DNA of 18,742 nt from Acidobacteriota bacterium (GCA_003133505.1 PKXT01000127.1:1-18742), one strand, 5' to 3'. Positions 1 to 8,137 are shown, numbered from the stretch's first letter. The notes: generated by a model from the letters alone, not told the origin. Translations and numbers: made by a program.

Positions 1-864
1 ATAGCGCACCTTGACGAACCCAAACTTCAGCTTCATCACCCCAAACACATGTTCCACCTTCGACCGCACTCTGCTCTTGGTGCGGTTCCTGGCCCGTTCG
101 GTTTCGTCGATGCCATCCTGGTAGCGATAGCGCTGGTGGGTAAAGTCCTGGGCCTGCGGCGCGTGTTTCCGCAGCACCGCCCTCTGCCCGCGATAGGCCT
201 GATCCCCCCACACCCGCCTCTCCTCGCCGTGCAGCAGGTGCGGAAGCATCGTGGAATCGGCCACATTCGCCGCCGTCGCCACCACCGAGTGAATCAGCTT
301 GCTCTGGCTGTCCACTCCCACGTGCGCCTTCATTCCGAAGTACCACTGCTTGCCCTTGCGCGTCTGATGCATCTCCGGATCCCTCTCCCGGCGGGCATTT
401 TTAGTCGAACTCGGGGCGTTGATAATCGTGGCATCCACAATCGTTCCCCTGCTGAGGCGCAGTCCCTTCTGCTGCAAATATTCCCCTACCAACTCGAACA
501 GCCGCTCCCCCAATCCATGCCCCTCCAGCAGATGGCGGAACTTGCACACCGTGGTCTCGTCCGGCACCGGCTCCCGCCCCAGATCAATGCCCACAAATTG
601 CCGCATCCCCACCGAATCGTACAGCGCTTCTTCCACTCCAGGATCCGACAGGTTGAACCACTGCTGTAAAAAATAGATCCGCAGCATCCGCTCCGCCCCC
701 ACCGGAGGCCGCCCATTCCCTGCCTTGGCATACACCGGCTCGATTAGCGCACACAGTTCGGCCCACGGCACCACTTGTTCCATCTCCTCCAGAAACAACG
801 CCCGCCGCGTCTTCTTGCCATAACGCTCAAATCCGTTCGCCACCGCCAAGGTCTGCTGTCTCAT
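1..864 (-). CDS. IS5-family transposase, 3' end outside window
   Basis: DDE transposase that would cut and rejoin the ends of its own insertion sequence. The minus strand reads open for 288 codons from ATG at 864 to the window edge with no stop, so the C-terminus is missing. The N-terminal part (about residues 30-120) has the IS5-type features PPVGAERMLRIYFLQQWF and DETTVCKFRHLL. The catalytic triad is visible as D144 (TIVDATII), D221 (VWGDQAYRG) and E271 (KVEHVFGVMK). A GGAGG at 876-880 lies 11 bases before the ATG. IS5-group transposases are usually about 320-340 residues, so some 30-50 residues are probably lost. No internal stop or frameshift is seen, so the copy may be intact. The assignment to IS5 is firm; the subgroup is not settled. 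Confidence 0.9.
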   Translation of the reverse strand, partial: MRQQTLAVANGFERYGKKTRRALFLEEMEQVVPWAELCALIEPVYAKAGNGRPPVGAERMLRIYFLQQWFNLSDPGVEEALYDSVGMRQFVGIDLGREPVPDETTVCKFRHLLEGHGLGERLFELVGEYLQQKGLRLSRGTIVDATIINAPSSTKNARRERDPEMHQTRKGKQWYFGMKAHVGVDSQSKLIHSVVATAANVADSTMLPHLLHGEERRVWGDQAYRGQRAVLRKHAPQAQDFTHQRYRYQDGIDETERARNRTKSRVRSKVEHVFGVMKLKFGFVKVRY

Positions 865-925
865 CTTCTGTCTGTCCTCCCTGATCTCCACACACTCTAT
901 CCTTATTATCGGTAAATACCCAGAG

Positions 926-943
926 GACTTATTCAGAGTCTCC
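926..943. repeat. Probable terminal inverted repeat of the IS5-family element
   Basis: Read inward toward the transposase, this end begins GGAGACTCTGAATAAGTC, which resembles ends of IS5-group elements (GG...GAATAAG). It sits about 60 bases upstream of the transposase start, as expected for the 5' end of such an element. The partner end is outside the window, so the inverted-repeat pairing cannot be confirmed. Confidence 0.6.
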
Positions 944-947
944 CTAA
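944..947. other. Probable 4-bp target site duplication (CTAA)
   Basis: The four bases directly outside the inferred IS end are CTAA, which fits the YTAR target preference of the IS5 group. Only one copy is visible because the other flank of the element lies outside the window. Confidence 0.4.
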
Positions 948-1131
948 CACTCCGCGCCCGATCGCGGGCATTTAATTTCCAACTGACTACAAGTGTGATT
1001 CTCGATTTCTACTTGGTTCTACGTATAGCACATGGGCTCAGTATATTGTTTATAGAAGGGCGTATCATTCGCAATCGGCGGGGAAATGCATCATGCGCAA
1101 CCACGCCAATTAGACCCAGGAGGAAGTTCGT

Positions 1132-1977
1132 ATGGCACCTATTGCTCGCGATCAGACGTGGCAGGCCGATCATGAAGGGAAAAACGAATCCTACACCTCC
1201 GGGGTGTCCTGGGCCGCTGTAATTGCGGGGGCGTTTGTAGCCGCCGCGCTTTCGCTCATACTTTTCGCCTTGAGCGCTGGGATCGGCTTTTCAGCAATTT
1301 CCCCATGGGGGAACGCAGGCGCATCGGCCTCAGCCATAGGAGCGGGCGCCATCCTCTGCTTTATTCTGGTGCAATTTGTGGCCTCATCCGTGGGGGGATA
1401 TATGGCGGGCCGGTTGCGCACAAAATGGGTCAACGTTCACACGCACGAAGTGTACTTCCGCGATACTGCGCACGGATTTCTTGTTTGGGCTGTCAGCCTT
1501 GTAATAACGGCTGCCTTCCTCCCAATGGCCATAACCTCAATGGTACACGGCTCTCCACACGATAATTCCGCTGTTTCAGCAAACAGCTCACTGGATCCCA
1601 ATGATTATTTTGTGGATATGCTGTTAAGATCGGCTTCTCCGGCGGCGGGTGCCCCCACATCTGAGCAAGACCTTGGTACGATACACCACGAGTTTGGGCC
1701 CATCCTAGCCAACGCACTGCGACGCGGGAGCATTCCGTCCGCGGATCAAACCTACCTTGGCCAAGCCATCGCCGCAAAGACGGGGATTTCCGAATCGGAT
1801 GCTGATAAGCGTGTGTCCGATGTATTTGGTCAAGCTCAACAGGCTGCCGATACGGCCCGCAAGGCGCTCGCACACACTTTGTACTGGGCGTTCCTCGCGT
1901 TCCTGATCGGGGCGTTTTGCGCCAGCTTTGCCGCAACACTTGGCGGTAAGCAGCGCGATCGTGTAGTTGTTGTTTAA
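1132..1977 (+). CDS. Four-TM membrane protein of unknown function
   Basis: Integral membrane protein of 281 residues. Hydrophobic segments lie at about residues 27-50, 68-92, 114-137 and 247-269. A polar, probably extracytoplasmic or cytoplasmic, stretch of about 105 residues separates the third and fourth. The short sequences SWAAVIAGAFVAAALSLILF and GGYMAGRLRTKW match a family I remember from alphaproteobacteria, often labelled only as hypothetical or 'PhnA-like' membrane protein. I know no biochemical role. An AGGAGGA at 1118-1124 precedes the ATG by about 7-8 bases, which decides the start. A 26-residue hydrophobic protein follows 27 bases downstream and is probably cotranscribed. The pair lies next to an IS5 element, so acquisition by transfer is possible but unproven. 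Confidence 0.85.
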   Translation: MAPIARDQTWQADHEGKNESYTSGVSWAAVIAGAFVAAALSLILFALSAGIGFSAISPWGNAGASASAIGAGAILCFILVQFVASSVGGYMAGRLRTKWVNVHTHEVYFRDTAHGFLVWAVSLVITAAFLPMAITSMVHGSPHDNSAVSANSSLDPNDYFVDMLLRSASPAAGAPTSEQDLGTIHHEFGPILANALRRGSIPSADQTYLGQAIAAKTGISESDADKRVSDVFGQAQQAADTARKALAHTLYWAFLAFLIGAFCASFAATLGGKQRDRVVVV

Positions 1978-2004
1978 TGAAAGCGTTGTCAGCCAAGGAG
2001 GGTT

Positions 2005-2085
2005 ATGATGCGTTCAATCCTGCTCTTATTGCTGGGTGTGCCGATCCCATTCATCATCTTGATTGGCCTGTTTAGCCACTTCTAA
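2005..2085 (+). CDS. Small hydrophobic membrane protein (26 aa)
   Basis: Short gene of 26 residues beginning MMRSILLLLLGVPIPFIILI and ending LFSHF. It is nearly all one transmembrane helix broken by a GVPIP kink. A near-consensus AAGGAGGG at 1995-2002 sits just before the ATG pair at 2005 and 2008; either Met could initiate, and the second gives the better spacing. From memory, very similar 20-30 residue proteins of the form LLGVPIPIIILIALF occur in many bacteria, usually without a known function. It follows the 281-residue membrane protein by 27 bases in the same direction. It could be an accessory subunit of that protein, but this is inference. Automatic gene callers would usually skip a gene this short. 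Confidence 0.75.
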   Translation: MMRSILLLLLGVPIPFIILIGLFSHF

Positions 2086-2141
2086 AAAAACAGCAAAGCG
2101 GAAGCATCAGGCTGCGGGATTTAGTTGCGCTGGCCTCTGAC

Positions 2142-3677
2142 TCAGAAAACAACTGACGCGTCCTGGCGAGACAGGACCCTTGCCATCGCGGCTTTCGGGG
2201 CTTCGTCCGAAATGGGCTTACGGGGCGGAACTTCGCGCCGCCTGATTCTACTCCACAGGTACATAGCCGCATACGCGCGCCATGGTCGCCATGCTTCAGC
2301 ACGCTCCTCGAGCTGAGAGGCATTTTTCAAGGCAGTGGATCGGAGAAGACCGACATCACCAAATGGAAAAGCGTCGGGCTCGCCGAGAGTCCGCATCGCG
2401 ATGTATTGCACCGTCCATTTTCCAATGCCGGAAATTTCCGACAGCTGGGCGAGGAACGCCTCTGAATCAATCATCCCATCGAACTTGACCTTGCCATTGC
2501 AAACAGCAATTGCAAGTGCGCGAATGCTTTCGGCACGAGCCCGTGGCAGACCTATGCCGGCGAGATTCGCCTCTGCAAGCCGCTGGGCCGTTGGAAACAG
2601 GTGGGTAAGACCATTGCCGTTACCAAGAGAGTTTGGCTGGCCAAACGTCGCCGCAATTCGGCCGGCAAGCGCGGTGGCTGCCTTGACGCTAATGTGCTGG
2701 CCTAGAATCGCGCGCGTGGCCAATTCGAATCCGCTCCAGCAGCCAGGTACTCGGATTCCCGGGGCCGCCTTCACGTCCGCGGCTAACATCGGATCCAATC
2801 TTAATGTTGGGACAATTGCCGCCCAATCCGCATTTAGATCGAACATCGCCCGCAGTCGTTCAATGATGGAAAGCAGCGAGCGCGGCTCACTAAAGTGGAG
2901 GCGAACAGCTAACGCGTCACTGCTTTCGTCGAGCGAAACCTGAACATAACCGTGGTGTCCGTTCAGGGAAATGGAGCGGCGATAGGCGCCTCCATCCACT
3001 ACTTCCACCCCAGGAGTCGCCCGCGCCGCCAGAAACGCCAGTATTCCCGGCCAATAATACGGTGGACGAAATCGAAGACGAAACAAGTATTGGTTTTCCG
3101 CATTAAACCCCGCGTATCGCGATAAACGCCGCAATTGCGTCGGCGTCCGATGATAACCCTCACGGATCCCGGCATTAAATCGCCGGACACAGCCAAAATT
3201 CGCGGCCAGGGCAATCTGGCCCATGGGCAGAGTCGTTTCGTCGATCAGTTTCTTGGCGAAGTTGAGACGGTACGTGTGTATCACCGCGCCCGGCGTGGCT
3301 CCCAAATGGCGTATGAACAGCCGCCGAAGGTGACGTGCACCGATTCCCAGCCTGTCGGCCAGCGCTTCCATTCCCCCCGCTTGCAGATCGCCTTCACCAA
3401 TCAGGCGAAGTGCGCGCGAAACCGTACTTGGAGTGCCCAACCAGGCTGGGGTCCCGGGCGAGCATTCAGGGCGACAGCGCAGGCAAGGACGAAATCCCGC
3501 TTCCGCCGCCGCTGCCGCAGTCGGGTAGTAACGAACGTTTTTTTCTTTCGCCGTGGGCGCCGGACAGATCGAACGGCAATAAACCTTGCTGGTGAGGACG
3601 CCGATAAAAAACTTGCCGTCGAAGCGGGCATCGCGTGAAAGCCTGGCGCGCGAGCAGACCTGCCAATCCAGAGTCAT
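2142..3677 (-). CDS. alkA: Ada-like/AraC/AlkA fusion: 3-methyladenine DNA glycosylase 2
   Basis: Repair protein of 511 residues with four parts. Residues 1-75 are an Ada-type zinc domain with C34, C38, C65 and C68 (VYCRSIC and PCLRC); C34 matches the methyl acceptor of Ada for phosphotriesters. Residues about 83-185 form an AraC-type helix-turn-helix. About 193-305 is the AlkA N-terminal domain. About 310-490 is the HhH-GPD glycosylase, with the hairpin ISGIGKWTVQY near 415-425 and catalytic Asp D441 (FPFGDVGL), the equivalent of E. coli AlkA D238. Known members excise alkylated purines and can sense alkylation. There is no C-terminal O6-methylguanine transferase domain as in Ada. An upstream TTG at 3686 would add three residues; the ATG at 3677 was preferred. 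It converges with the small gene ending at 2085. Confidence 0.93.
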   Translation of the reverse strand: MTLDWQVCSRARLSRDARFDGKFFIGVLTSKVYCRSICPAPTAKEKNVRYYPTAAAAAEAGFRPCLRCRPECSPGTPAWLGTPSTVSRALRLIGEGDLQAGGMEALADRLGIGARHLRRLFIRHLGATPGAVIHTYRLNFAKKLIDETTLPMGQIALAANFGCVRRFNAGIREGYHRTPTQLRRLSRYAGFNAENQYLFRLRFRPPYYWPGILAFLAARATPGVEVVDGGAYRRSISLNGHHGYVQVSLDESSDALAVRLHFSEPRSLLSIIERLRAMFDLNADWAAIVPTLRLDPMLAADVKAAPGIRVPGCWSGFELATRAILGQHISVKAATALAGRIAATFGQPNSLGNGNGLTHLFPTAQRLAEANLAGIGLPRARAESIRALAIAVCNGKVKFDGMIDSEAFLAQLSEISGIGKWTVQYIAMRTLGEPDAFPFGDVGLLRSTALKNASQLEERAEAWRPWRAYAAMYLWSRIRRREVPPRKPISDEAPKAAMARVLSRQDASVVF

Positions 3678-3714
3678 ATCTTTCAACTACATCATAGTTT
3701 ACTCGGTGCCGCTG

Positions 3715-3807
3715 GACGTTTTCGGACTTAGCTCCTCGCGCTAAGCCGCCATAGGCAGCGACGTCCGAAAACGTCTATTTTACAGAGAGTGACATCCGCA
3801 AACGTCC
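3715..3807. repeat. Inverted and direct repeat cluster in a divergent intergenic region
   Basis: GACGTTTTCGGAC at 3715-3727 is repeated as the exact reverse complement GTCCGAAAACGTC at 3763-3775. A third, imperfect copy ATCCGCAAACGTC lies at 3794-3806. Within the first pair sits a smaller hairpin, CTTAGC 3727-3732 with GCTAAG 3740-3745 and a 7-base loop. The second and third copies are 31 bases apart, about three helical turns. The cluster lies between the divergent glycosylase gene (start 3677) and the HAF-protein gene (start 3901). It could be operator sites for a dimeric regulator or the remains of a transposon end with multiple terminal repeats. Confidence 0.7.
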
Positions 3808-3900
3808 AACGTCTCCATAGCGCCCAGTTTATTATTAGCACATGAGTGGCGCGAAACACATATCAGGACATGCACCACCTAAAATCCCCAAGGAGTTGTT

Positions 3901-5103
3901 ATGAAATTCAAATCCTCAATAAGTAGAATTGCGCTTACCTTGTCCATCGTGGCTGTGATGCCGCTCTGGCTCGCGGCAAAAAGCCATCAAGGCGATCAAA
4001 GCCAGCCTAGTTACGTGGTTGTTAACCTGGGCACCGAAGGCGGAACTGCGAGCGCCGCCAACGCTATCAACAATCTCGGTTGGGCAATGGGCGGCGCCAA
4101 TTTGCCCGGTGACACAATCGAACATGCGGCCCTCTGGATTCACGGTCGGAAGATGGACTTGGGAACGCTGGGCGGCCCTAGCAGTTCTATCCCCTGGCCC
4201 GCCGTCAAGAACAATCAGGGACTGATAGTCGGTGTGTCCGATACCTCAATAGTTGACCCCCTCGGTGAAATTTGGAGTTGCGCCGAAGCATTTTTCCCCA
4301 CTTCCAGCGGACATACCTGCCAGGGCTTTCGATGGGAGAAAGGTGCAATGTCCGCGCTGCCAACTCTGGGCGGAGACAACGGCGTTGCCACTGGCATTAA
4401 CAACCAGGGTTATGCAGTTGGCTGGGCAGAGAATACCGTTCATGACTCGACGTGCATTGCGCCACAGGTCCTGCAATTTGAGGCCGTGGAATATGGCACG
4501 AAACTGGGCCAGATCAAGGAACTGCCACCACTTGCGGGCGACTTGGATGGCGCCGCGACAGCTATCAACGATAACAATCTGGTGGTTGGCATTTCTGGGA
4601 TATGCGCTAATGCAATCGGCGGGGCAACCGCGGCTCATATGGCCCTCTGGCAAAATGGCACGCCCATAAACATTGGAAACCTGGGAGGAGGCTTTTGGAA
4701 TACGCCCACCTCGATCAATAATCAGAACGAGGTGGTGGGCTTTTCCGATTTACCAGGAGATTCCGCCGCCGACCCTAACTACCACGCCTTTTATTGGAAT
4801 AGAAGTAGTGGAATCCATGACCTCGGAACGCTGCCGGGCGACTCTCTTAGCATCGCCTGGAGCATCAGTAATCAAGGACTGATTGTCGGCCAATCCATTG
4901 GTCCAAATGGGAGCACCGCGGTTGTTTGGCACGACGGAGTGATTGCGAGTCTCAACACACTCGTCCAATCCGGCTCACTTACCTTGGTCTACGCCAACGA
5001 TATCAATGATTCGGGAGAGATTGTTGGCGGAGCCTCCGATTCAGTGACTGGGAAATCTCCAGCGTTTCTGGCCTTTCCGGCCAATAGGCGGAATTCGCGT
5101 TAG
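3901..5103 (+). CDS. Secreted HAF-repeat protein
   Basis: Exported protein of 400 residues. Residues 1-26 are a signal peptide: MKFKSS, a hydrophobic core, then WLAAKS. The rest is about seven imperfect repeats of the HAF type, starting near residues 43, 87, 153, 207, 258, 307 and 352. Each has the pattern LGTLGG, then S.A..IN..G.VVG. Residues 295-297 give the HAF tripeptide (YHAFYW). The function of this family is not known; the repeat suggests a beta-propeller-like secreted fold. An AAGGAG about 7 bases before the ATG supports the start. An intrinsic terminator at 5163-5194 follows, so the gene is probably its own transcription unit. No C-terminal anchor is visible; the tail ends NRRNSR. 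Confidence 0.88.
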   Translation: MKFKSSISRIALTLSIVAVMPLWLAAKSHQGDQSQPSYVVVNLGTEGGTASAANAINNLGWAMGGANLPGDTIEHAALWIHGRKMDLGTLGGPSSSIPWPAVKNNQGLIVGVSDTSIVDPLGEIWSCAEAFFPTSSGHTCQGFRWEKGAMSALPTLGGDNGVATGINNQGYAVGWAENTVHDSTCIAPQVLQFEAVEYGTKLGQIKELPPLAGDLDGAATAINDNNLVVGISGICANAIGGATAAHMALWQNGTPINIGNLGGGFWNTPTSINNQNEVVGFSDLPGDSAADPNYHAFYWNRSSGIHDLGTLPGDSLSIAWSISNQGLIVGQSIGPNGSTAVVWHDGVIASLNTLVQSGSLTLVYANDINDSGEIVGGASDSVTGKSPAFLAFPANRRNSR

Positions 5104-5108
5104 TTTTC

Positions 5109-5126
5109 GGCCAAATCACGTTGGCC
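5109..5126 (+). other. Short hairpin just after the HAF gene
   Basis: GGCCAA at 5109-5114 and TTGGCC at 5121-5126 form a 6-bp stem with a 6-base loop directly after the stop codon. No T-run follows, so it is not a standard terminator; it may protect the mRNA end or have no role. Confidence 0.4.
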
Positions 5127-5162
5127 ACCTAAACTAATGAGCTTTATTCTATACCTAGTAGG

Positions 5163-5194
5163 AGGGGGCGGGAGGACTGCTCGCCCTCTTTTTT
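5163..5194 (+). terminator. Intrinsic terminator after the HAF-repeat gene
   Basis: AGGGGGCG at 5163-5170 pairs with CGCCCTCT at 5182-5189 (8 pairs, one G-U) around an 11-base loop. Six Ts (5189-5194) follow at once. It lies 60 bases after the stop of the HAF-repeat gene and 40 bases before the start of the next gene. Confidence 0.75.
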
Positions 5195-5233
5195 CTATTT
5201 ACCAGGGACTTTTTCGAAAAACGGAGGCGCGTT

Positions 5234-5788
5234 ATGACTGCGGAGACTAATTGCCTGAAGACCGGAGCTCTCTTGCTGGGTCTTCTTCTAACCCGTATGC
5301 CGGCTTCGCTCGTCCATGCCAAGCCCCAGAACAAACCCTTCAATAGTCATTCATGCACCTTTGCCGCATACCGGCAATTTGATTTCTGGATTGGCGATTG
5401 GGATGTGTTTGACGTTGATAACTCAGCCAAGCCGGTGGCGCGCGTCCGGGTTGATCCCATACTTGATGAGTGCGTCTTGCGGGAAGACTATCAGGATACC
5501 AATGGACACAAAGGCCAGAGCTTCAATATCTACGATGCCGTGGAAAAAGTCTGGCGCGAGAGTTGGGTGACAAACCGAGGCGAATTTCTATTGCTCCGCG
5601 GCGGTATCGATCGGGGTTCGATGGTGCTCGTCGGCTCGCGGCGCAAAGCCAACGGCCAAAACGAACAAATTCGCGGCACATGGAAGCCAACGGAGAAAGG
5701 TATTCGCGAGACCGCTGTCACGTCCGTTGACGGCGGCAAGACATGGAAACCTTGGTTCGATCTACTATTCCGTCCCCATAAGCAATGA
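5234..5788 (+). CDS. Small exported protein with FDFWIGDW motif (DUF1579-like)
   Basis: Protein of 184 residues with a probable signal peptide at 1-29 (hydrophobic GALLLGLLLT, ending VHAK). The motif QFDFWIGDWDVFD at about 48-60, followed by beta-rich sequence with many aromatic residues, resembles the DUF1579/lipocalin-like proteins common in acidobacteria and in Bacteroidetes-type soil bacteria. These are thought to be small beta-barrels that may bind hydrophobic ligands; no substrate can be named. A CGGAGG near 5222 precedes the ATG by about 8 bases. The terminator at 5163-5194 separates it from the HAF gene, so it probably has its own promoter in the short gap. Confidence 0.75.
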   Translation: MTAETNCLKTGALLLGLLLTRMPASLVHAKPQNKPFNSHSCTFAAYRQFDFWIGDWDVFDVDNSAKPVARVRVDPILDECVLREDYQDTNGHKGQSFNIYDAVEKVWRESWVTNRGEFLLLRGGIDRGSMVLVGSRRKANGQNEQIRGTWKPTEKGIRETAVTSVDGGKTWKPWFDLLFRPHKQ

Positions 5789-5816
5789 TTTTCGCCCCCG
5801 CGGAGTAACTAGCCGC

Positions 5817-5879
5817 CACGGAGGGTCGAAACCCGATGCCGCCATGCTTGCTTCTTGCCAACCTTCGCGCCCCTCCGTG
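5817..5879. repeat. 9-bp inverted repeat with long spacer
   Basis: CACGGAGGG at 5817-5825 is exactly reverse-complementary to CCCTCCGTG at 5871-5879, with 45 bases between. It lies about 30 bases after the stop of the small exported protein gene. No T-run follows. It might be a weak terminator or a chance repeat in GC-rich DNA. The remaining gap between 5789 and 5989 shows no gene. Confidence 0.4.
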
Positions 5880-5989
5880 AAGTGCTAACCGGCAGCCTTG
5901 TAATGGCAGCCTCCGAGAGTTATCCCGCAGGTGGTGTAAGCGAAGGAAGATTTTTAACACCAAAATGATGAATATGCCGCGGAAGCAAG

Positions 5990-6019
5990 AAAGGCCCGGA
6001 TCAGATGATCCGGGCCTTT
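5990..6019. terminator. Strong hairpin terminator after the sedolisin gene
   Basis: A 14-bp perfect stem: AAAGGCCCGGATCA at 5990-6003 and TGATCCGGGCCTTT at 6006-6019. On the minus strand it lies 46 bases after the sedolisin stop and ends GGGCCTTTCTTG. On the plus strand it ends GGGCCTTTCCTTGG, so it may also stop readthrough from the small gene at 5234-5788. The T-runs are short but the stem is very stable. Confidence 0.75.
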
Positions 6020-6065
6020 CCTTGGTCAAGTGTATCGAGGTGATTCCTTAACTATTTCACTCTAA

Positions 6066-8006
6066 CTATTTCGTAACGGTAAGAGTCACTGTAGTCATTT
6101 GTGTAACCCCTCCGCCCACGCCGGTTACGGTAATGATATGAGTTCCAGTTTTAACACTCTTACCCACCTTTACCGTCATGGTTGAAGTCCCCGAGCCAGG
6201 AGCCGGCAGGGGATTTGGACTGAAGGTTATTCCCGCTTTAAGGTTTGACGACAAGGTTACCGCGGCGTTAAAGCCGTTCTGCACCGCCGAGATAATCATG
6301 GTGGTGCCGGAGGAACCCTGGGCCACAGTGATCGTGTTGGGAGACGCGGTAAGCGTGAAAGAAGCGGACGGCGCTCCAGTAAGCGCATTGATCAGGCCGT
6401 CGGTATTGGGACTGCCCCAGCCGGTAGCTAAATCGTAGCCAGTTACCGCGGGAAAGCCGTTGCTGCCAATGGTGATGTCGTGGAAGGCAGCGGCATAACC
6501 GGTGCCTAGGCCAATCGTATAAATTGCCGGATTGACGAAACCGAGCGGCGGATTGCCGTTAATGGCGCCCTGTTGATTGACGAGAGCCATGTACCCAGCC
6601 CACATGGGCGCCGCAAAACTGGTCCCGCCATATTCGTTAGCGGAGCAGGCAGTTTGGTCAGCACACACGTAAAAGGTAAAATTCGAGTTTGCCGAGACGT
6701 CCGGGCCGTTCCGGTAAACAGTGGAGCCTTCATTGGCCGAGGTAATCACGCCAGGAGTTTGCTGCCAAGCGGGAATCAGAATGCCGTCGGGAATGTAAAA
6801 CCCGCCGCCGCCGTCAACCCATGTGATTTCAGAGCTCCAGGGCCCGCCAGCGCTGCTGGTCGTTAAGTCCGTGCCGCCGACGGTAGTGACATAATCAGCA
6901 TCGGCCGGCCAAGGGGAAGATTTCCATTTGCCACTGTCACCAGCCGCTTGAAAATAGTTCTGCCCTTGCGCCGCATACTGCTGGAAATAAGGATCATCCT
7001 GGTTGGGATCGGCAGGGGTCCAGGTCCACGAGGAGCTCAATTGCGCATCCAGCGGATTATGGGTGGCCATGCTACTTAGAATTGCGGTATCGGAGGATCC
7101 CACGAACACATAAAGTGACGTGAGATTCGGGGCCATGCCGCACGCCTGGGTAATGTCGAGGCTCTGTTCGGTATCGTCGCATGACGGTTCTTTGCACAGG
7201 ATGGGGGTGCCATCCGTGGAAACGCCGACGATAGGAACGTTGAGAGTCTGGTGAGCATTGGTATAGTAGGTGTCTGTATCGGTGATATCAAATCCGGCGT
7301 ACTCAAGCAATCCGAGTGTCTGCCCCGCGCCGGTGAGAGCAGTGCCGCCATAATAGGCCGCCCGCATGTCGCTGCCGCAGAAGGAAAGTTCAGGACAGGA
7401 ACCGGTGGTGGCATTGGAATGCACGCCCGGGTTCTTCCTCATCATAGGCTGCGGAACCGAATAGTTATCCAAACCAGAAATGTGCCACAACTGGAAAGGC
7501 AGGTCCACCGTGGGTTCCCGATCCGGAGCATAGAAGTTGCGGTTTCCGATGGGGTCGTGATAGAGACCCAAAGTCACATGAAGCGCCGACTCAATGGCCT
7601 TTACCGAGCCTTTGAGCTGCACGTCCGAGCCCTCATGGCTTCCGCCAACCACTGTAAAACCGTTCGCAGTGGCGAAATGAATTACGGCATCATAATCCTG
7701 CTGGGTGGCGCCAAACCGCTCGATAAACTCTTGCGGTGTAACAAAATGCCGGTAGAGGGGGCTTGAGGGATTGTAAACAGCTTGCAGGAAACCCTCCAAA
7801 CCAGTCTGATCGCGCAGCGACAGGACGATGTCGATCTGCATGGACTGTGTTGCGGGGAGCTGGCCAACGGACGGCGCCTGCCCATTGAGCGTCACTTCAC
7901 GTACGTGACGCGTCAGCAGAGACTGCGGTTGAGCCTGGGAAACGATAGCCGCACCCGATACCAGCGCGACGACCGCGAGCAAATATACGCTTAGTTTTCG
8001 AATCAC
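6066..8006 (-). CDS. Pro-kumamolisin (sedolisin, peptidase S53) with Ig-like tail
   Basis: Secreted serine-carboxyl protease of 646 residues, likely active at acid pH as known sedolisins are. Signal peptide about 1-25 (ending VSQAQ). The pro-domain spans about 30-185. The catalytic domain runs about 200-545, with E280 and D284 (DDTEQSLDITQACG), oxyanion D357 (AAGDSGK) and nucleophile S463 (YGGTSFAAP), so all four key residues are present. Likely calcium ligands include D510 (FHDI) and D525 (TGYDLATGWGSP). Residues about 546-646 are a beta-rich Ig-like domain (FTLTASPNTITVAQGSSG...), a common acidobacterial add-on for adhesion or spacing. The start is GTG at 8006, with AAGGAG at 8012-8017 five bases before it. 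The terminator at 5990-6019 ends the unit, so it appears monocistronic. Confidence 0.94.
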   Translation of the reverse strand: MIRKLSVYLLAVVALVSGAAIVSQAQPQSLLTRHVREVTLNGQAPSVGQLPATQSMQIDIVLSLRDQTGLEGFLQAVYNPSSPLYRHFVTPQEFIERFGATQQDYDAVIHFATANGFTVVGGSHEGSDVQLKGSVKAIESALHVTLGLYHDPIGNRNFYAPDREPTVDLPFQLWHISGLDNYSVPQPMMRKNPGVHSNATTGSCPELSFCGSDMRAAYYGGTALTGAGQTLGLLEYAGFDITDTDTYYTNAHQTLNVPIVGVSTDGTPILCKEPSCDDTEQSLDITQACGMAPNLTSLYVFVGSSDTAILSSMATHNPLDAQLSSSWTWTPADPNQDDPYFQQYAAQGQNYFQAAGDSGKWKSSPWPADADYVTTVGGTDLTTSSAGGPWSSEITWVDGGGGFYIPDGILIPAWQQTPGVITSANEGSTVYRNGPDVSANSNFTFYVCADQTACSANEYGGTSFAAPMWAGYMALVNQQGAINGNPPLGFVNPAIYTIGLGTGYAAAFHDITIGSNGFPAVTGYDLATGWGSPNTDGLINALTGAPSASFTLTASPNTITVAQGSSGTTMIISAVQNGFNAAVTLSSNLKAGITFSPNPLPAPGSGTSTMTVKVGKSVKTGTHIITVTGVGGGVTQMTTVTLTVTK

Positions 8007-8137
8007 GATTTCTCCTTAAGAATTTAGTAGGTGTTCATTTCCGGTGCTGGGCTACCGAATGGGAATTCCCTACTTTGCATTTAGGGTGTTCATGGTACCA
8101 CGCTTTCTCCATCCTGAATCCAGCGAATTTGGCGAAA

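Noticed and set aside
49..669. Plus-strand open frame of 206 codons
   Set aside because: It is antisense to the IS5 transposase, whose DDE residues read clearly on the minus strand.
1493..1996. Minus-strand open frame of 167 codons
   Set aside because: It lies antisense to the four-TM membrane protein, shows no recognisable motif, and the plus-strand gene has a strong ribosome binding site and hydrophobic pattern.
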